Origin: Dipteronia dyeriana
Taxonomy: Eukaryota > Streptophyta > Magnoliopsida > Sapindales > Sapindaceae
DNA length: 64,000 nt
Reading direction: 5' to 3'
Assembly (NCBI GenBank): GCA_032871835.1
Contig: CM065301.1
Location: forward strand, 9,804,413-9,868,412
The first letter of the stretch is position 1; each line of letters opens with the position of its first letter. Under the pieces are notes generated by a model that saw nothing but the letters and a program-made list of their open reading frames with translations, had not been told where the DNA came from and did no database searches. Positions 23,369 through 35,308 of the stretch are shown here, piece by piece. The position numbers were made by a program, and so were the translations under genes.

Positions 23369-24198
23369 TCATTCAATGTGCATTCTCCAAAAGAGAGAAT
23401 GTTCCAAGCCAAGGTATGATAGCAGCATGGAATCGAAAAAAAAAAATTGGGAAAAGTTGATGATCAATAATCTGCTATTGCTGCCATGGAACAAGTTGTT
23501 AGTGTCAGGAGATTTTCAAAACCCACTTATACTTCACAAAGAGGAATAGTTTTGTGTGAACTAGTGCTACATTTGTGATTGTTTAGATGCACATTATATG
23601 GCTAAGGTTGTTATTATTTTCAAATGCCTGGCTTACCTGATGTTTGTCATGTCTCTTATAGCATTTGGTGTTTGCAGGGAAGTCATGGGGAAAACGAATC
23701 TGAAGCATAGCCTCTTGAAGCACCAATTTTATAAACTATTGGATTCGGAGAGTGCCATATAGATGAACTGCTTGATTTTTGCAATTGGGGGTATATAACT
23801 TAGTGAATGTGTATACTTAATTACTTAGGTAGATACTGCCAACATTAGAAGATCCAGATTCTTTATTATATATATATATATATATATATTATTGGTTAAT
23901 TATTTAGTACAAATTTTATCTACTTTATTTACACTTTCTAGTACATCAGTAGCTTTGTTGCATTTTAGAGTCCTAATGCTAACAAAGCAAAAGGACATTA
24001 AGTACTTGTTTTTTTATTTTTCATATACTAAGAATCTATGATCAAGCATTGCAATTTACAAGGAGGGATTCTACCGCTTAGTTTGAATAGCTATTCCTAC
24101 AAGTTAGAGAGGTTCGTCCACACTTGCAATTTAAGAGCTCTTTAAATTTATGGCACCTATTGGTGCTTATTTTATGCATGTGTCATCTAGTTAATAAG
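23369..24198 (+). other. 3' UTR of the NSE6-like gene and intergenic
   Basis: Probable 3' UTR, possibly spliced further (AG sites near 23677), followed by a (TA)n tract at 23867-23889. No second coding gene was found before the MITE at 24199. Confidence 0.4.
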
Positions 24199-24384
24199 GA
24201 GAAAATCTTGTGTGGGACCAGTGTGGACCGTCCAATCAAGTTTTTCAATTTTATATAATTTTAATATTTTAAATTTTAATAAAAAATTTATATAACTTTA
24301 ATATTTTAAATTTTATTTTATACTTTTAATAAAAATTGGATAATTTGATTGGACGATTCACTATCCAACACAAGTTTTCCTCAG
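24199..24384. mobile_element. hAT-like MITE, 186 bp
   Basis: The ends are inverted: GAGAAAATCTTGTGTGGGAC on the left against GAGGAAAACTTGTGTTGGAT (reverse complement of the right). Both continue to GTCCAATCAA. TAATAAG at 24192-24198 and 24385-24391 is a 7-bp direct repeat, or 8 bp with one mismatch, which fits a hAT target duplication. The AT-rich centre lets the whole element fold into one hairpin. Confidence 0.7.
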
Positions 24385-25709
24385 TAATAAGAGAGATATG
24401 AAGCATTGTGACGAACCAGTTAAATGGAAAAAATACTATGAAGACAAAAAATAGCCATTGGAGTCATAAAAGAGTAACAAAAAATCAGAAAGGAAAGAAA
24501 CTACGGGAGAGAGGAAAAGTAGATTCTAAAACTAAAACAAGAACACAGGTTAAATAAATTTTAAATTTAGAAATTAATATAGGTAGTGTTAACATTTGTT
24601 CTAAGGAAAATAGTTGTATTTATTGTAACAAAATAATAAATGCAGTTATTGATATACATTTTTATTTCGTTTTATAGTTATAAATTGACTTTAGAGCTGT
24701 GTCTAAGAGCAAATATCAATACTGTCTTTATTTATTTTAGAGAGATAAAAAATCCAGTTATTTGTGATGAATTTACAAATTACACTAACCAATTATTTAC
24801 CAAATTGTTCTACAATTTTAGGTTATAATGTATTTTTTTTTTCTTGCAAAATTGATTTTACACTTTTATTTTTTGTTAATTTTCCAAATACTTTTTTACA
24901 ATTTTCATTTTCAGGATACATTTTTCAATATAAATTATCAGAAATGTTTTGGGATTTCAAAACTGAAACTATAAACGTTGTTTTTATTTTTATTTTTATA
25001 AAAAAAAACAGCAACATGGAAGATATTACAGGACACACCATAATATATCACTACATTTTAATAGTTGAATACCTTAACCAACATAAAAAAAAAAAAATAG
25101 CCAACATAAATAAAAAAATTAAAATATTATCAAATTCACTTCCCTAAGATTTTATTATTATACGTTTTTTTAAAAAAAAGATTTTATTATTATACACTCA
25201 ATCAAGTTCTATTTCATTTCAAATGAATCATTAATGTTTAAAGGTAATTTCTTTTTTTGTGGAAAAAAAAATTCTAAAGTTGGAGCCAAAACTTACAACA
25301 ATTCAAATAGAGAGAGCCTCGGAACTAGGTTCGGAAATTTAAAATTAGGTTCATAAAGGTGAAATGTTCTATTTCAAGTTTGGTTCGGAGAGCCGTTAGT
25401 TCTCCGAACCTCCAACTTTGGCTTTACTCTTTAGTTTGGTCGGTCTCTCTCTTTCTCTTCAGATTCCAATCTTTGTTTCGCATAGAGAGATATTTTGAGA
25501 AAAGAAAAGAAAAAAGATTAGGGTTTTGTTCTCTTTTAGCATCTTCAGCGATTGCCATTTTTTAATTTTCAATTACACAGTCACAGCCACAAGTGTCATC
25601 ATTTTCTACTTGGGTTCCTCCAATTCTTGTGTAAAAATCACATCTTTTGATTTGATCACCAAAATTTGGTTCTTGGGTGGTTTTCAATTTAGGGTTTTCA
25701 AAAGGAAGC
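24385..25709. other. Intergenic and shugoshin 5' region
   Basis: AT-rich intergenic DNA, then a pyrimidine-rich stretch (25440-25480, TCTCTCTCTTTCTCTTC) of the kind found in plant 5' UTRs. Short open frames around 25359-25720 overlap the presumed leader and are not taken as genes. Confidence 0.4.
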
Positions 25710-28700
25710 ATGAAAGGTGAAAGAATGGCTAAAAGAACGACTCTTGGTAGCATAATGAGGAAGAGGCTCTCTGATATCACAAACTTACCGTCGTCGCAAC
25801 CCAAAATTTTGAACTTAAGTCACGAAGAAAAACCATCGCAGGCTCCTCCATCCACAGAGGACGTGATTAATCAACTAATTAAGGTATATTCAGCATATTC
25901 TTATCGTTCTGCCCAATTAGCAAGTTATAATCTCATTTGGGTCTACTTTAAATTCAAATTATTTAAATTTTATCCTTGTGTTTTAGTCTTGTAGATGAAT
26001 CTAGGCTAGCGGAATTCGTGGTCAGTCCTTGTATTATTGGATCTACTTTATACCTTAATTTACTTTTCCGTTTTGTACATGTGAACCAGGAAAAGATGAC
26101 GTTGATGAAGCTCGTTGAAGAAAGGAAGTATCTTTCCATTGTTTCATTTCTTTGAATTTATGCATTTAGTATTAGTCTTTTTTTATTTATGTTCTACTTT
26201 TTGAGTCTATTCCACAATTTGGTGGTCTTACATTCTTTTATCAAATTAATACAACACAGAAGGAAATAATAGATAAAATTTACTTGCATCTCTTGGCCTT
26301 TTAGGCAACATTGAAACAGATTAGGCTTTTCTTAACTTTAATTATCAGTAAAATCATCGAATTCAGTGGAAATGAGTTGCGGGATCTGAGAATCAACCTT
26401 CAGAAATTGCAGATGCAGAATTGGAATCTTGCTCAATCGAACAGCCAGTTTCTAGCGGTTTGTTTAGTCTACGCGTTATATAAATAATCATGATCTCATT
26501 TGTAGATTTATATGGCATTTAGAGGTATACTGACTTTGATCTTCATATGTCCCAGGAGCTTAACTTTGGAAGAGAAAAGGTTTGTGTTCTACTTTCTTTG
26601 TAATTCTTAACTTTTGCATAGATACTAGTCCTTTGAATTTAAAGTAGGCATTTTGTTGCCATTTCTTTATCTGACTGAAAATTTGGTAATGCTCATTCAG
26701 CTGAAAGCACTACAGCATGAACTAGTTTGCAAGGATGCTTTACTCAAAGCAAAAAATACGGAAAAGGAGGTTAGCTTAGCCTATATCATGCATCTTTTAT
26801 CAGAATTTCGTTGAACTTGACATGCCCAATAAAATTATTAGGCGGGAAATCTCATAATCCATACCATGTTAAGGCTAACTTCAAAACATTTTGTAACTAT
26901 AAACCTCTTGACTCATGCTAGGGTTGTTTCTTTTAGAATACTAATAGGTTTGCTTCATAGCATTATTAAATTTAGTCAGAGGAATTAGCTACTGTTTGGT
27001 GAACTACAATCTCTGAAAGGGGTGTCTTCTGCCCTCGAACAGGAAATCTGGTCACCTATCATCCCTTTGAATTTTTGCATCCTTGTATGAACAAGTGTAT
27101 CATTTCTAGTTCTATATAGTTGCTCAAAGCTTAAAGGAGCTCAACTTTCTCCTAGAAATGATGTCTTCAGCAAATCCATGCTCTCAACCAAATGTGCATG
27201 CCTAAGTAGAGGATTCTCTAAACAGTTTCTGCATGCCACAGTTGGATTGAGCTTTCACCAATTTAAAAATCCTTACTAGTAATCTATTATGTGTAATATA
27301 CCTAATACTGCTTTAACTGAACCATGATATATTAGGAACATGAAAATGAATATTTATAGCATATAAGAACATCTGTTAATTTGGTCGTTTTAACTTTTAA
27401 ACACAATTCTTCCTTTTATTGCACACGTGTTTTGGTTACTGCATGACAGCTTTATATCTTTCTGTTTCTAATGAACATAATTTTAATAGTCTCACGTCAA
27501 TTTGCCCTCCTAGGCAGCATAAAAATCTACAACCATAAGTGACTAACCCAAAAGAAAATTTCAGCCACTAATGCAAATAAATATTACATCATCCAGCGTA
27601 GGTTAGAAGATATGAACCTAGAAAGGACAACTTCAAATGAGGCCTTTATTTCACCAATTGTTGCATTTAAGTACATTATGTTTTATCATCAATCAATTCT
27701 CCTTTCTTTTTGCAGGAAAAAATGGATATGAACTGTGCAAACACCGGCTCCCAGGGATCTGAGGTAATTTGTTTTATATGTCTGCTATTCAGAAAAGACA
27801 ACTTAAATTGAAGCCTTATATTGTTAATTGTTGCACTTGATGAACATAATGTTGGATCATCAAACAATTCCCCTTTCCTTTTGCAGGGAAAAAAGGAAAT
27901 GAAATGTGAAAACACTGGCTCCCAGGTGTCCAAGGTAATTTCTTGGTTATATGTCATCTATACCATTTGAACTAGTCACAGTTTTTGAAGAATTCTATCA
28001 TTTATACCTCTCTTACTCTGTTGGCAGGAGGAAGAGAAGGCAGCAGCAGAATGTTTGCCTAATGCTAATGACAATGACAAACCTTGTACTCGCAATAGAA
28101 GGCGTGCCACAAGTAGTAAATGTAATTGTTAGGACATAAAATTGCTCATCTGAATTTTGTGACTCTTTCTCTCTCTTTCTCACTTTTTTTTTTTTTTACT
28201 TGATGCATGCAGCTATGGGCCCTTCTACTACACACAGACAAGCTGCAGAGAAAGAGAAAGTAGAAAATAAAAGGTAGTATTGCAAATTAAAATACTGCAT
28301 TACTTGCACTTGGCATACCTGCTTAGATGGAGCAGGCGAGCAGCGTCATTTTCATACCCATTGGCAAACATCTTTGTATGCCAAGATATAAAATTTGTTT
28401 TTTAATATGCATACTATGGTACACTAGTTGTGGTTCTCTGATATTGTTTGTCATATTAGTGCTGAAAGGGACTTACTAATTTTTCCACATTGTGAATTTG
28501 CTTCGTGCCTGCACCGTTTTCTCATTTTGTTAACTGTTGAATACTATGTTATTGTTTTTCTATAGTGTATATACATACTTTATCTTTCCTGTTCTTTCAA
28601 GAAGGAAAAATCTAGCAATCTAAGTACAAGTTTTCTGCCCCTTTTTGCAGACGTTGTTTGAGAAGGCAATCTGCTAGGTTCCAGTCCCAAGAGCGAGAAC

Positions 28701-29152
28701 CTGCAGAGAACTTGTTCGAGATTGAAGACACTAAATTGCTAGACACTCTTCCACCTAATGACCCAATGCACGAAGATTTTTCAACTCCAGCTGGTTCATC
28801 TGTTGCAAATAAAGAAACTTGTAGCACGAGAAGTGAAACACAAGTTTCAAAAAGATCTTCAATAGGAAGACCATTACGCCTAGCAGCTGAAAAGGTACAA
28901 TCATACAAAGAAGTTCCTCTCAATGAGATTAAAGACACTAAATTGCCAGACACTCCTCCACCTAATGATCCAATGCAGGAAGATGTTTCAACTCCAGCTG
29001 GTTCATCATCTGTTCCAAATAAAGAAACTTGTAGCTCAAGAAATGAAACACAGGCTTCACAAAGATCTTCAATGGGAAGACCATTACGTAGAGCAGCTGA
29101 AAAGGTACAATCGTACAAAGAAGTTCCTCTCAATATTAAAATGCGGAGATAA
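25710..29152 (+). CDS. SGO: Shugoshin, with duplicated C-terminal SGO box
   Basis: Ten exons: 25710-25883, 26090-26127, 26349-26457, 26556-26579, 26701-26769, 27716-27763, 27887-27934, 28028-28121, 28213-28273, 28651-29152. They join in frame to 388 residues with GT-AG introns. Residues 1-40 carry SIMRKRLSDITNLP, typical of plant shugoshin. Residues 59-137 form the N-terminal coiled coil (ELRDLRINLQKLQMQNWNLA, LKALQHELVCKDALLKAK). The family's C-terminal basic box, RPLRRAAEKVQSYKEVPLN, ends the protein. Shugoshin guards centromeric cohesin in meiosis together with PP2A, and its C-box reads a phosphorylated histone H2A mark. Two oddities: exons 6 and 7 are tandem copies of 48 nt, and exon 10 holds two in-frame 69-residue repeats, each with an SGO box. 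The start could also be the ATG five codons later (25725). Confidence 0.9.
27590..27934 (+). repeat. Tandem duplication of a 48-nt shugoshin exon
   Basis: Exons 27716-27763 (EKMDMNCANTGSQGSE) and 27887-27934 (GKKEMKCENTGSQVSK) align without gaps. The upstream intron sequences also align: GACAACTTCAAATGAGGCCT against GACAACTTAAATTGAAGCCT, and both acceptors end in CCTTTYYTTTTGCAG. The unit is therefore exon plus flanking intron, about 170 bp. The 48-nt length keeps the frame. Confidence 0.85.
28718..29134 (+). repeat. In-frame tandem duplication of the SGO box region
   Basis: Unit 1 (28718-28924, 207 bp) and unit 2 (28925-29134, 210 bp with one extra serine codon) both start with GAGATT plus AAGAC. 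They encode near-identical segments with DTKL-DT-PPNDPM-ED, STPAGSS, NKETCS, and RPLR-AAEKVQSYKEVPLN. Unit 1 reads RPLRLAAEKVQ, with a leucine where unit 2 has the arginine of the family motif. Confidence 0.93.
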
Positions 29153-30317
29153 AGAGTGAAAATAATGCATCATGTATATGTAATTTATTTAATATAACAT
29201 GATATTGTTGTTTGTAGCAAGTTTGTGAACATTTTTGTGAAAATTTAGTTTGTTATTTATAATGTAAGGCTGGAATGCGATATTCTGGTCATTAACAAAT
29301 TACTCACTTTTTTCTTTTCTTATAGTTGCAAAAGATTATTAGATTGATTGATAACAATGTGAAATGGATTGATAACATTATTAGATTTGTATGGTAGTAA
29401 TTGACCTCAACATTTCACGTTAGTGTACCTCCCTTTCCGCTTAAGTGGTGTGAGGTTTAAGTCTTACCATACACATTTTATAAGTATGTTTAAAGGGTTT
29501 TTTTTTCTTTGATAAATGTGTGGGTAGTTTTCTCTATGTGGCTAGAAAAAAATTTCGGGGTGGGCTAATCTATTATTATTTTTTATTTAAAATTCCTAAA
29601 ATTTTGAATTAACCACCAATCAAATCAAAACGATACGAGAGAAAATTCGTAATAATTTTTTTTTTAAAAAAAAAAACATCAAGGATATACCTAGTAAGAG
29701 ATAATGGTAACACACAATAAAATTTTTAAATATATATTTTTCATTTTAAATCTCCAAAAGTAGAATAAACCTTAGCTTTCCTAAGATTTTTCTTCTCTTT
29801 CCTAACTTTGCTATCCCATAAGAAAACATATTAATATACAAAACTTAATTATCAATAATAAAATACAATAATTAAATAACAATCATAAAATACAAAACCT
29901 AAAATCAAATTCATTCTAAGTAAATAAATAATAAAGATTAAAGCTAAAGGAATTTATTTTCAAATTGAGAGATTTAAGAGAAAAGACGACTCAGAGAAGT
30001 AAGAGTTTGAGATTTAGGAAAATGGAAAAAGAAGAAAATGTGAGGGGTTTGGGAATCAGTCGAAGAAAGTTTTTTTTTTTTCTTTTTTTCATTTTGACTG
30101 ATATTTTAACAAAGTTTTTGGGATAATTGGACATGTTTTATAAGGTTTTGTTTATTGAGCTTTTGTAAGTTTTAATTTTTTAATATATATATATATATTT
30201 GTTTATTGGGCTTTAGTAAGTTTAACCCCAAAAATTAAATTTTGGATAATAAAACAAAACTTAAAATATTATTTCAAAAACACTTGGATGGGTTGTAGCC
30301 CACACATGCCCTTCCCT
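29153..30317. other. 3' UTR of shugoshin and intergenic
   Basis: Probable 3' UTR to about 29280, then AT-rich intergenic DNA with a (TA)n run at 30184-30199. No gene was recognised. Confidence 0.4.
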
Positions 30318-30600
30318 GGTTGTGAGTAAATATCCGAACAGATCATCATGTAGTGTTTGATTTCTATATGTCTCGGTAAACCCTAGATTAGTTTGATGTT
30401 ATAATTTATTATCATAATTCTTACTCCCCCCCACCCCCGGTTGTGAGTAAATATCCGAACAGATCATCATGTAGTGTTTGATTTCTATATATCTCGGTAA
30501 ACCCTAGATTAGTTTGTCTCGGTAAACCCAGATCATCATGTAGTGTTTGACTTCTATATGTCTCGATAAACCCTTATACCCTCCCCCCCCCCCAAATTTT
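30318..30600. repeat. Tandem repeats carrying GGTAAACCCTAGATT
   Basis: Three copies, the third partial, of a unit containing TATCCGAACAGATCATCATG, TAGTGTTTGATTTCTATATG and TCTCGGTAAACCCTAGATT lie at about 30318-30395, 30439-30516 and 30528-30575. C-rich homopolymer stretches (30425-30438, 30583-30594) lie between and after them. One AAACCCTAG per unit resembles the plant telomere repeat, but it is not iterated. Confidence 0.75.
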
Positions 30601-31980
30601 AATCCAATCATAGGAATTAATGTTGAAATGCGGCACCGTTTGATACGCGATATTAGTTTAGACTATTTTATGTGATTGTATAAGATTGTGATGAAATTGA
30701 GATTAGATTGGATCAGGCTAAATTAATTATATGTTGTGTTTATTGGTCATTGTTTAAGAATGAAAATTGAACTCTATGAGATATAATCTCCCGATGTTCC
30801 TTAGTAGCTCATTGGTAGAGCAATCAGTTGTAGGTTCGCTTTGACCAATTAAAGTAGGTAATTCATTCTTGTGTCTTTGTTTCCATGTGAAATAATGGAA
30901 ATGAACTGAATTAACACTGTAATTTGTTTAGTAAAACACGTATTAGATTAAATATAATAATATTTTAATTTACAATTAAATAACAAAGTGATGAAATATC
31001 ATTGTGATGGAAATATTATTTAATTAACCAAATTTAAAATAAAAGAAAAAATTTATATTATTTTTAGTTAAAATATATTTAAATATTAACAAAAATTTTA
31101 ACTTATTTATTAATCCTGATTCTACCATAATATTTTCATAATCATGAAACCCACAGAATTTGAGAACCCATTAAACACAGGAGAGGGACCGAAAATAATC
31201 CAACCCCCCGCCCGATCCCGAGTCTAAAATTTTAGAGTTTGTTTTTGCTAATGAACATTACCTCTTCTGTATGGATAACACGTGTTCGGAGATGAGTAAA
31301 TTTATTTTAAAAGATGACAGTATTTTGATAAACATATCCCTCAATGGATACATATCATCCATACGGAAGGAGTAAATACTCACCCAATAAAAATGGACTC
31401 AAAATTTTAGTTCTTGAACCAAATAAGTCAGCCAACAATAACACGCAAAGTAATGTTGTTTTCAACTTTTCATATTTCATTTCTTTGGGTTCATGAAGGA
31501 ACAAGACAAATCTTTGTTAGTTAAACATACCGTCAAATGCAGAGTTTTTTTTTTTTTTTTTTTATAAAAAAAAGTAGTCAATTTATGGCTTTCGTGTATA
31601 CATACATGAGCTGTTTATGGATCCAAAAAGCCCAATCCATTAGGTGAAAAAAAAAAAAGGGTAAGAGGAAGCTAGTTCAATATATAATTAAATTAATTTA
31701 ATCTGCAAAAATATATATATATATAATTTGAATCACTATTTAGCTCAAGATTTAGAGAGTGAGTTCTTAAAATTTGCAATGCAGTCTAAATTGGCCTAAA
31801 AACAACATTTGTAAAAGAGAGAAAAATTTAGAAAAAAAATCCAAAAACTATATATCTTTTATTGTTTTTAATAATTACATAGAGACTTTTTTATTATTTC
31901 AAAACAATATAGTACGATTTTTTTTTTCATTATTAGATATATTTTAAATTATTACAATAGAGTTACTTAGACATATCAAT
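30601..31980. other. Intergenic, no gene seen
   Basis: AT-rich sequence. A short tRNA-like A-box (TAGTAGCTCATTGGTAGAGC, about 30805-30824) occurs without a matching downstream half. Poly-T (31545-31562) and (TA)n (31710-31722) runs are present. Confidence 0.4.
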
Positions 31981-32390
31981 ATCAAATAATACGCGTGAGA
32001 CTCAAACCCTTAACCACCAATGTGAAATGGAAGTATACAACCACATGTGCTAAGATCGTAACTCCTTAAAAGTATATGGTTAACTAAGTAGTTAGTAGAA
32101 TGGTCAACACGTTGTTTGTTCCCATAATGTTTAGAGTTTAAATCCCCTCATAAGTATTTACATGATCAAATGTCATAGTTTTCTCTTAACAACCGATATC
32201 AAATAATACATTATACATGTGAGGCCCCCGAACCCTTAACTACCAATATGAAAGAGATGTGTACAGGGCTACCTATGCTAAGATTGTAACTCTTTAAAAG
32301 TATTCGATTAGCCACGTGGGTTGCTCCCATAATGTTTAGAATTCAAATCCCCTTACGAGTACTTACATGATCAAATATCATAGTTTCCTT
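31981..32390. repeat. Tandem duplication, unit about 217 bp
   Basis: Unit 1 (31981-32197) and unit 2 (32198-32390) share ATCAAATAATACNNNTGAGNC, AACCCTTAACNACCAATNTGAAA, TAAGATYGTAACTCYTTAAAAGTAT, CCCATAATGTTTAGAN and ACTTACATGATCAAAT. Both contain B-box-like stretches, so an ancestral SINE is possible. There is no coding content. Confidence 0.7.
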
Positions 32391-34600
32391 TTTATTCGAA
32401 TATTTCGTAGGGTTCTACGTAGGGGCCCACTTTCAAAGTGGATTATCAAAATAAATAAAAACACACATGGCAGGGAGTTCTGAAATTCAAAACCAGGCAA
32501 AGGAAGATTATGTCTAATCAAGCAAAGCTTATGTTCAATGAATATTCAAAATCCAATTACAAAGAATGTGATTTAGTGATGAATTACCAGAATTTATTGT
32601 TGCATGTGAGTAGATGTCAATATGTCATTAGTCAATATCAATAATCAGAAAATAAAATAAAAATTCCTTGGTGTATCTCTAAATCAAGTAATCAACATAT
32701 AATTGTTGTGAATAATCAGAACAGATGAGCTAGCTGCCTAGTTGTAGTACACAAAGCGTGTGGGACCAAATAGGTTTTTTATTTGATGAAAATTTAGCTG
32801 TTAAAAAGAATGATGCCTCCTTCTCCTCCTATCAACTATCAAATATCATTTCTCTCAAATCCAATTATCAAATCACACCCAACAAATCCAGTTTGTTAAC
32901 AGCCTTAATCTTTGTCATGACCAGCAAAATCCTCAATTAAGATCTCACTTTTATTATTTTTTAAATAACTACTAAACTTAATTACAAACATTATAATACA
33001 GTTTATAAACATTATCTCCGAACAGTTAATATGATCATCTATATTTTTTTATTTTATTTTTTAACTCTAGTTGTTTATTATTTTGTAGATTTTAATTTTT
33101 TTTAATGTTACAATCATTTTAAAAAAAAAAAAATACAAAAATCCCAAATTTGATATAATTTCTAATTTAATAACCTTTATAGTTTAGTAAATGAAAAACA
33201 ATATTTTGTTATAATCATATGAAAAGTTTTAACAATTCAAGATTTCAACCTCATAAAATGTAAAATCAACGATATAGATTTTGCTTTCGAACCCGTAAAT
33301 CTCACATATAGTATGGATTTTTTTCATAAAATCGTAGCAAAACCTTTGGAGCATCGGAAAAAAAAAATTCAGAACCTTTATTTTATAATGTACAATGTTT
33401 CGGATAATTTGATTTTTTTTTATAACCATCCTGCCTACAAAATTAGTTAAAAGTGATTTATATAAACCGATTTAGATTACTTTATTGCATTTATTTTATG
33501 ATTATTATTATTATTATTATTATTACCATTATGACATTATATATTTGTCCATCTATTTAGATTAGATTTTTTTAAAAAAAAAGTTTTTACCATAGGTTTT
33601 GAACCACATAATTAAGAATCATTTAATTAATATTATTATTATTATTATTATAAGTTGGTGAGGTTTAGAGTTTGGACATGGATCACTTAGCAGATCCCAA
33701 TAGACAAGGAAACATCTTTTTCATAAAGATATTGGAATGAAAATGTGCCACGTGGCGCAATCCAATTGACTGCGACTAATAATCAACCCAATCCTCACAT
33801 GCAAAAGCACTCCACAGACTAAACGGACAAAATGGGCCGTCGTTTTTTCCGACTTTTTAGAAGCCCGTTGCCGCGTAACAATCACCCACTTTTAAATAAA
33901 AGAAATAAAAAATCAATACTAATTTTCGGATATAGAACGATTCAGATCTAGAACGATTCGGATATCTATTTAAATAAATTGATGATAATTAATCCTATAA
34001 ATATAAAAAAAAAAAAAAAAAACTATCTATGAATCGATAAACTCTGATCCCTACTAAAAATTTAAAAGATCGAATTAAATATTGATCATTATAAATATAT
34101 CATACGGATTTTTTTTTTTCCTAATAATAAGAAAACAATAATAGCTAAATTCATTGTATTAATACATGATTATGGATATAAATATGGAATGAAGTCATCT
34201 TTGTTTTCTTGTCAAACTCTCCCGTCAAATACGTTAATATTATATTATTTTATTCCATTTAAACAATGATTGAATTGGAGCATTTGTTGTATCTCGATAT
34301 TGTTCGACGCCGGTTTCTAGAATTTTTAATACACATGTATGATCTAGAAAGCATATCCAATTTATCAATTCTAATATCAATTTTTTTTATGGGTTTTCTT
34401 GGTTTTTTTAAACAAAAATATTAGGATTTAACTACGATACAAACATCGGGTAGTTATATGAGAGGATTAATTACTTTTTAATTTTATTTTATTTTATATA
34501 GAACTTTGATTAAAACCCAAAAACAAGAAATTAACCCAACAATTATATAAGTCCTTTATAGTAGCTGAATCCAAAATTGTGAAATAAAAAGAACAATTAG
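32391..34600. other. Intergenic, no gene seen
   Basis: AT-rich sequence with (ATT)n tracts at 33499-33524 and 33632-33651. At 33750-33890 it is less AT-rich and has a G-box in GCCACGTGGCGC, which looks promoter-like, but no gene follows. Repeated AGAACGATTCRGAT occurs at 33935-33962. Confidence 0.4.
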
Positions 34601-34706
34601 ATAAATTTATAAATAGATACTTAGGATTTGAACCGTCGATTTGGAAACCATTTACCTAAGTCCTAAGTTTATCTATCTACCGACTGAACTAAACTCATGG
34701 GGGCAT
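34601..34706 (-). mobile_element. tRNA-derived SINE-like sequence
   Basis: On the minus strand TTAGTTCAGTCGGTAGAT (34691-34674) resembles a tRNA A-box, and GGTTCAAATCC (34634-34624) is a perfect B-box. Their spacing suits an internal Pol III promoter. No cloverleaf with paired acceptor ends is evident, so this is a SINE head rather than a tRNA gene. Confidence 0.5.
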
Positions 34707-34997
34707 ATTCTAAATATTAATATAAGGTACATTTAACTATTTTTATTTTTAAAACTTGTTTTAAATTTTGATTAAACGAAAGTTATAAAATTAGTCGATG
34801 AATTCATGATAAAAAATTGTTCCCAAGTCATGGATAATAATAAAGGGATAACCATAAGTATTTGGATCCTTGCTTAAATAACAAATTCGAATCCAAACTC
34901 CTACGTAGAAAAAAAAAATCTCACAAATTATCGAAAGATGGTAAAATTGACTTATTGACAAATTCTAAAAGAGCTTTTCTAAACTAATACAATACAA

Positions 34998-35308
34998 TTG
35001 TATCTGTTTGGAATAGTTTGTCTATTGATTGTCAAGTTGTTTTACATCTATTTGAGATGTTCAAATTTTAAGTTTTTTCAAGTAGATCTTTTTAACTTTT
35101 TTAATAACACTAATATACCTAATATAACCCTATCATTTAAAATATTTTTTGAATATTTTGATAACCTACTATTTTAAACAAGTTTTTTTAATTGACAATC
35201 AAAAAGACAATATCTTCCCATTAAAAACTCTACGTAGAATGTCTACTTAAAAAAATCTACTCATAAAAAATCTACTTGAAGAAGCTCTTCCAAACGGAAC
35301 CAAATCTT
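34998..35308. mobile_element. MITE with GTTTGGAAnAG termini
   Basis: Left TGTATCTGTTTGGAATAGTT and right CTCTTCCAAACGGAACCAAAT are inverted repeats. The interior repeats ATTGATTGTCAA against TTGACAATCAAA in opposite orientation. A related element follows at 35683. Confidence 0.5.

Noticed and set aside
28612..29133. Reverse-strand open frame of 173 codons
   Set aside because: It is the antisense shadow of the last shugoshin exon; its apparent repeats come from the real duplication on the + strand.
30800..30860. tRNA-like TAGCTCATTGGTAGAGC
   Set aside because: Only the A-box half is convincing; the B-box and acceptor stem cannot be formed.
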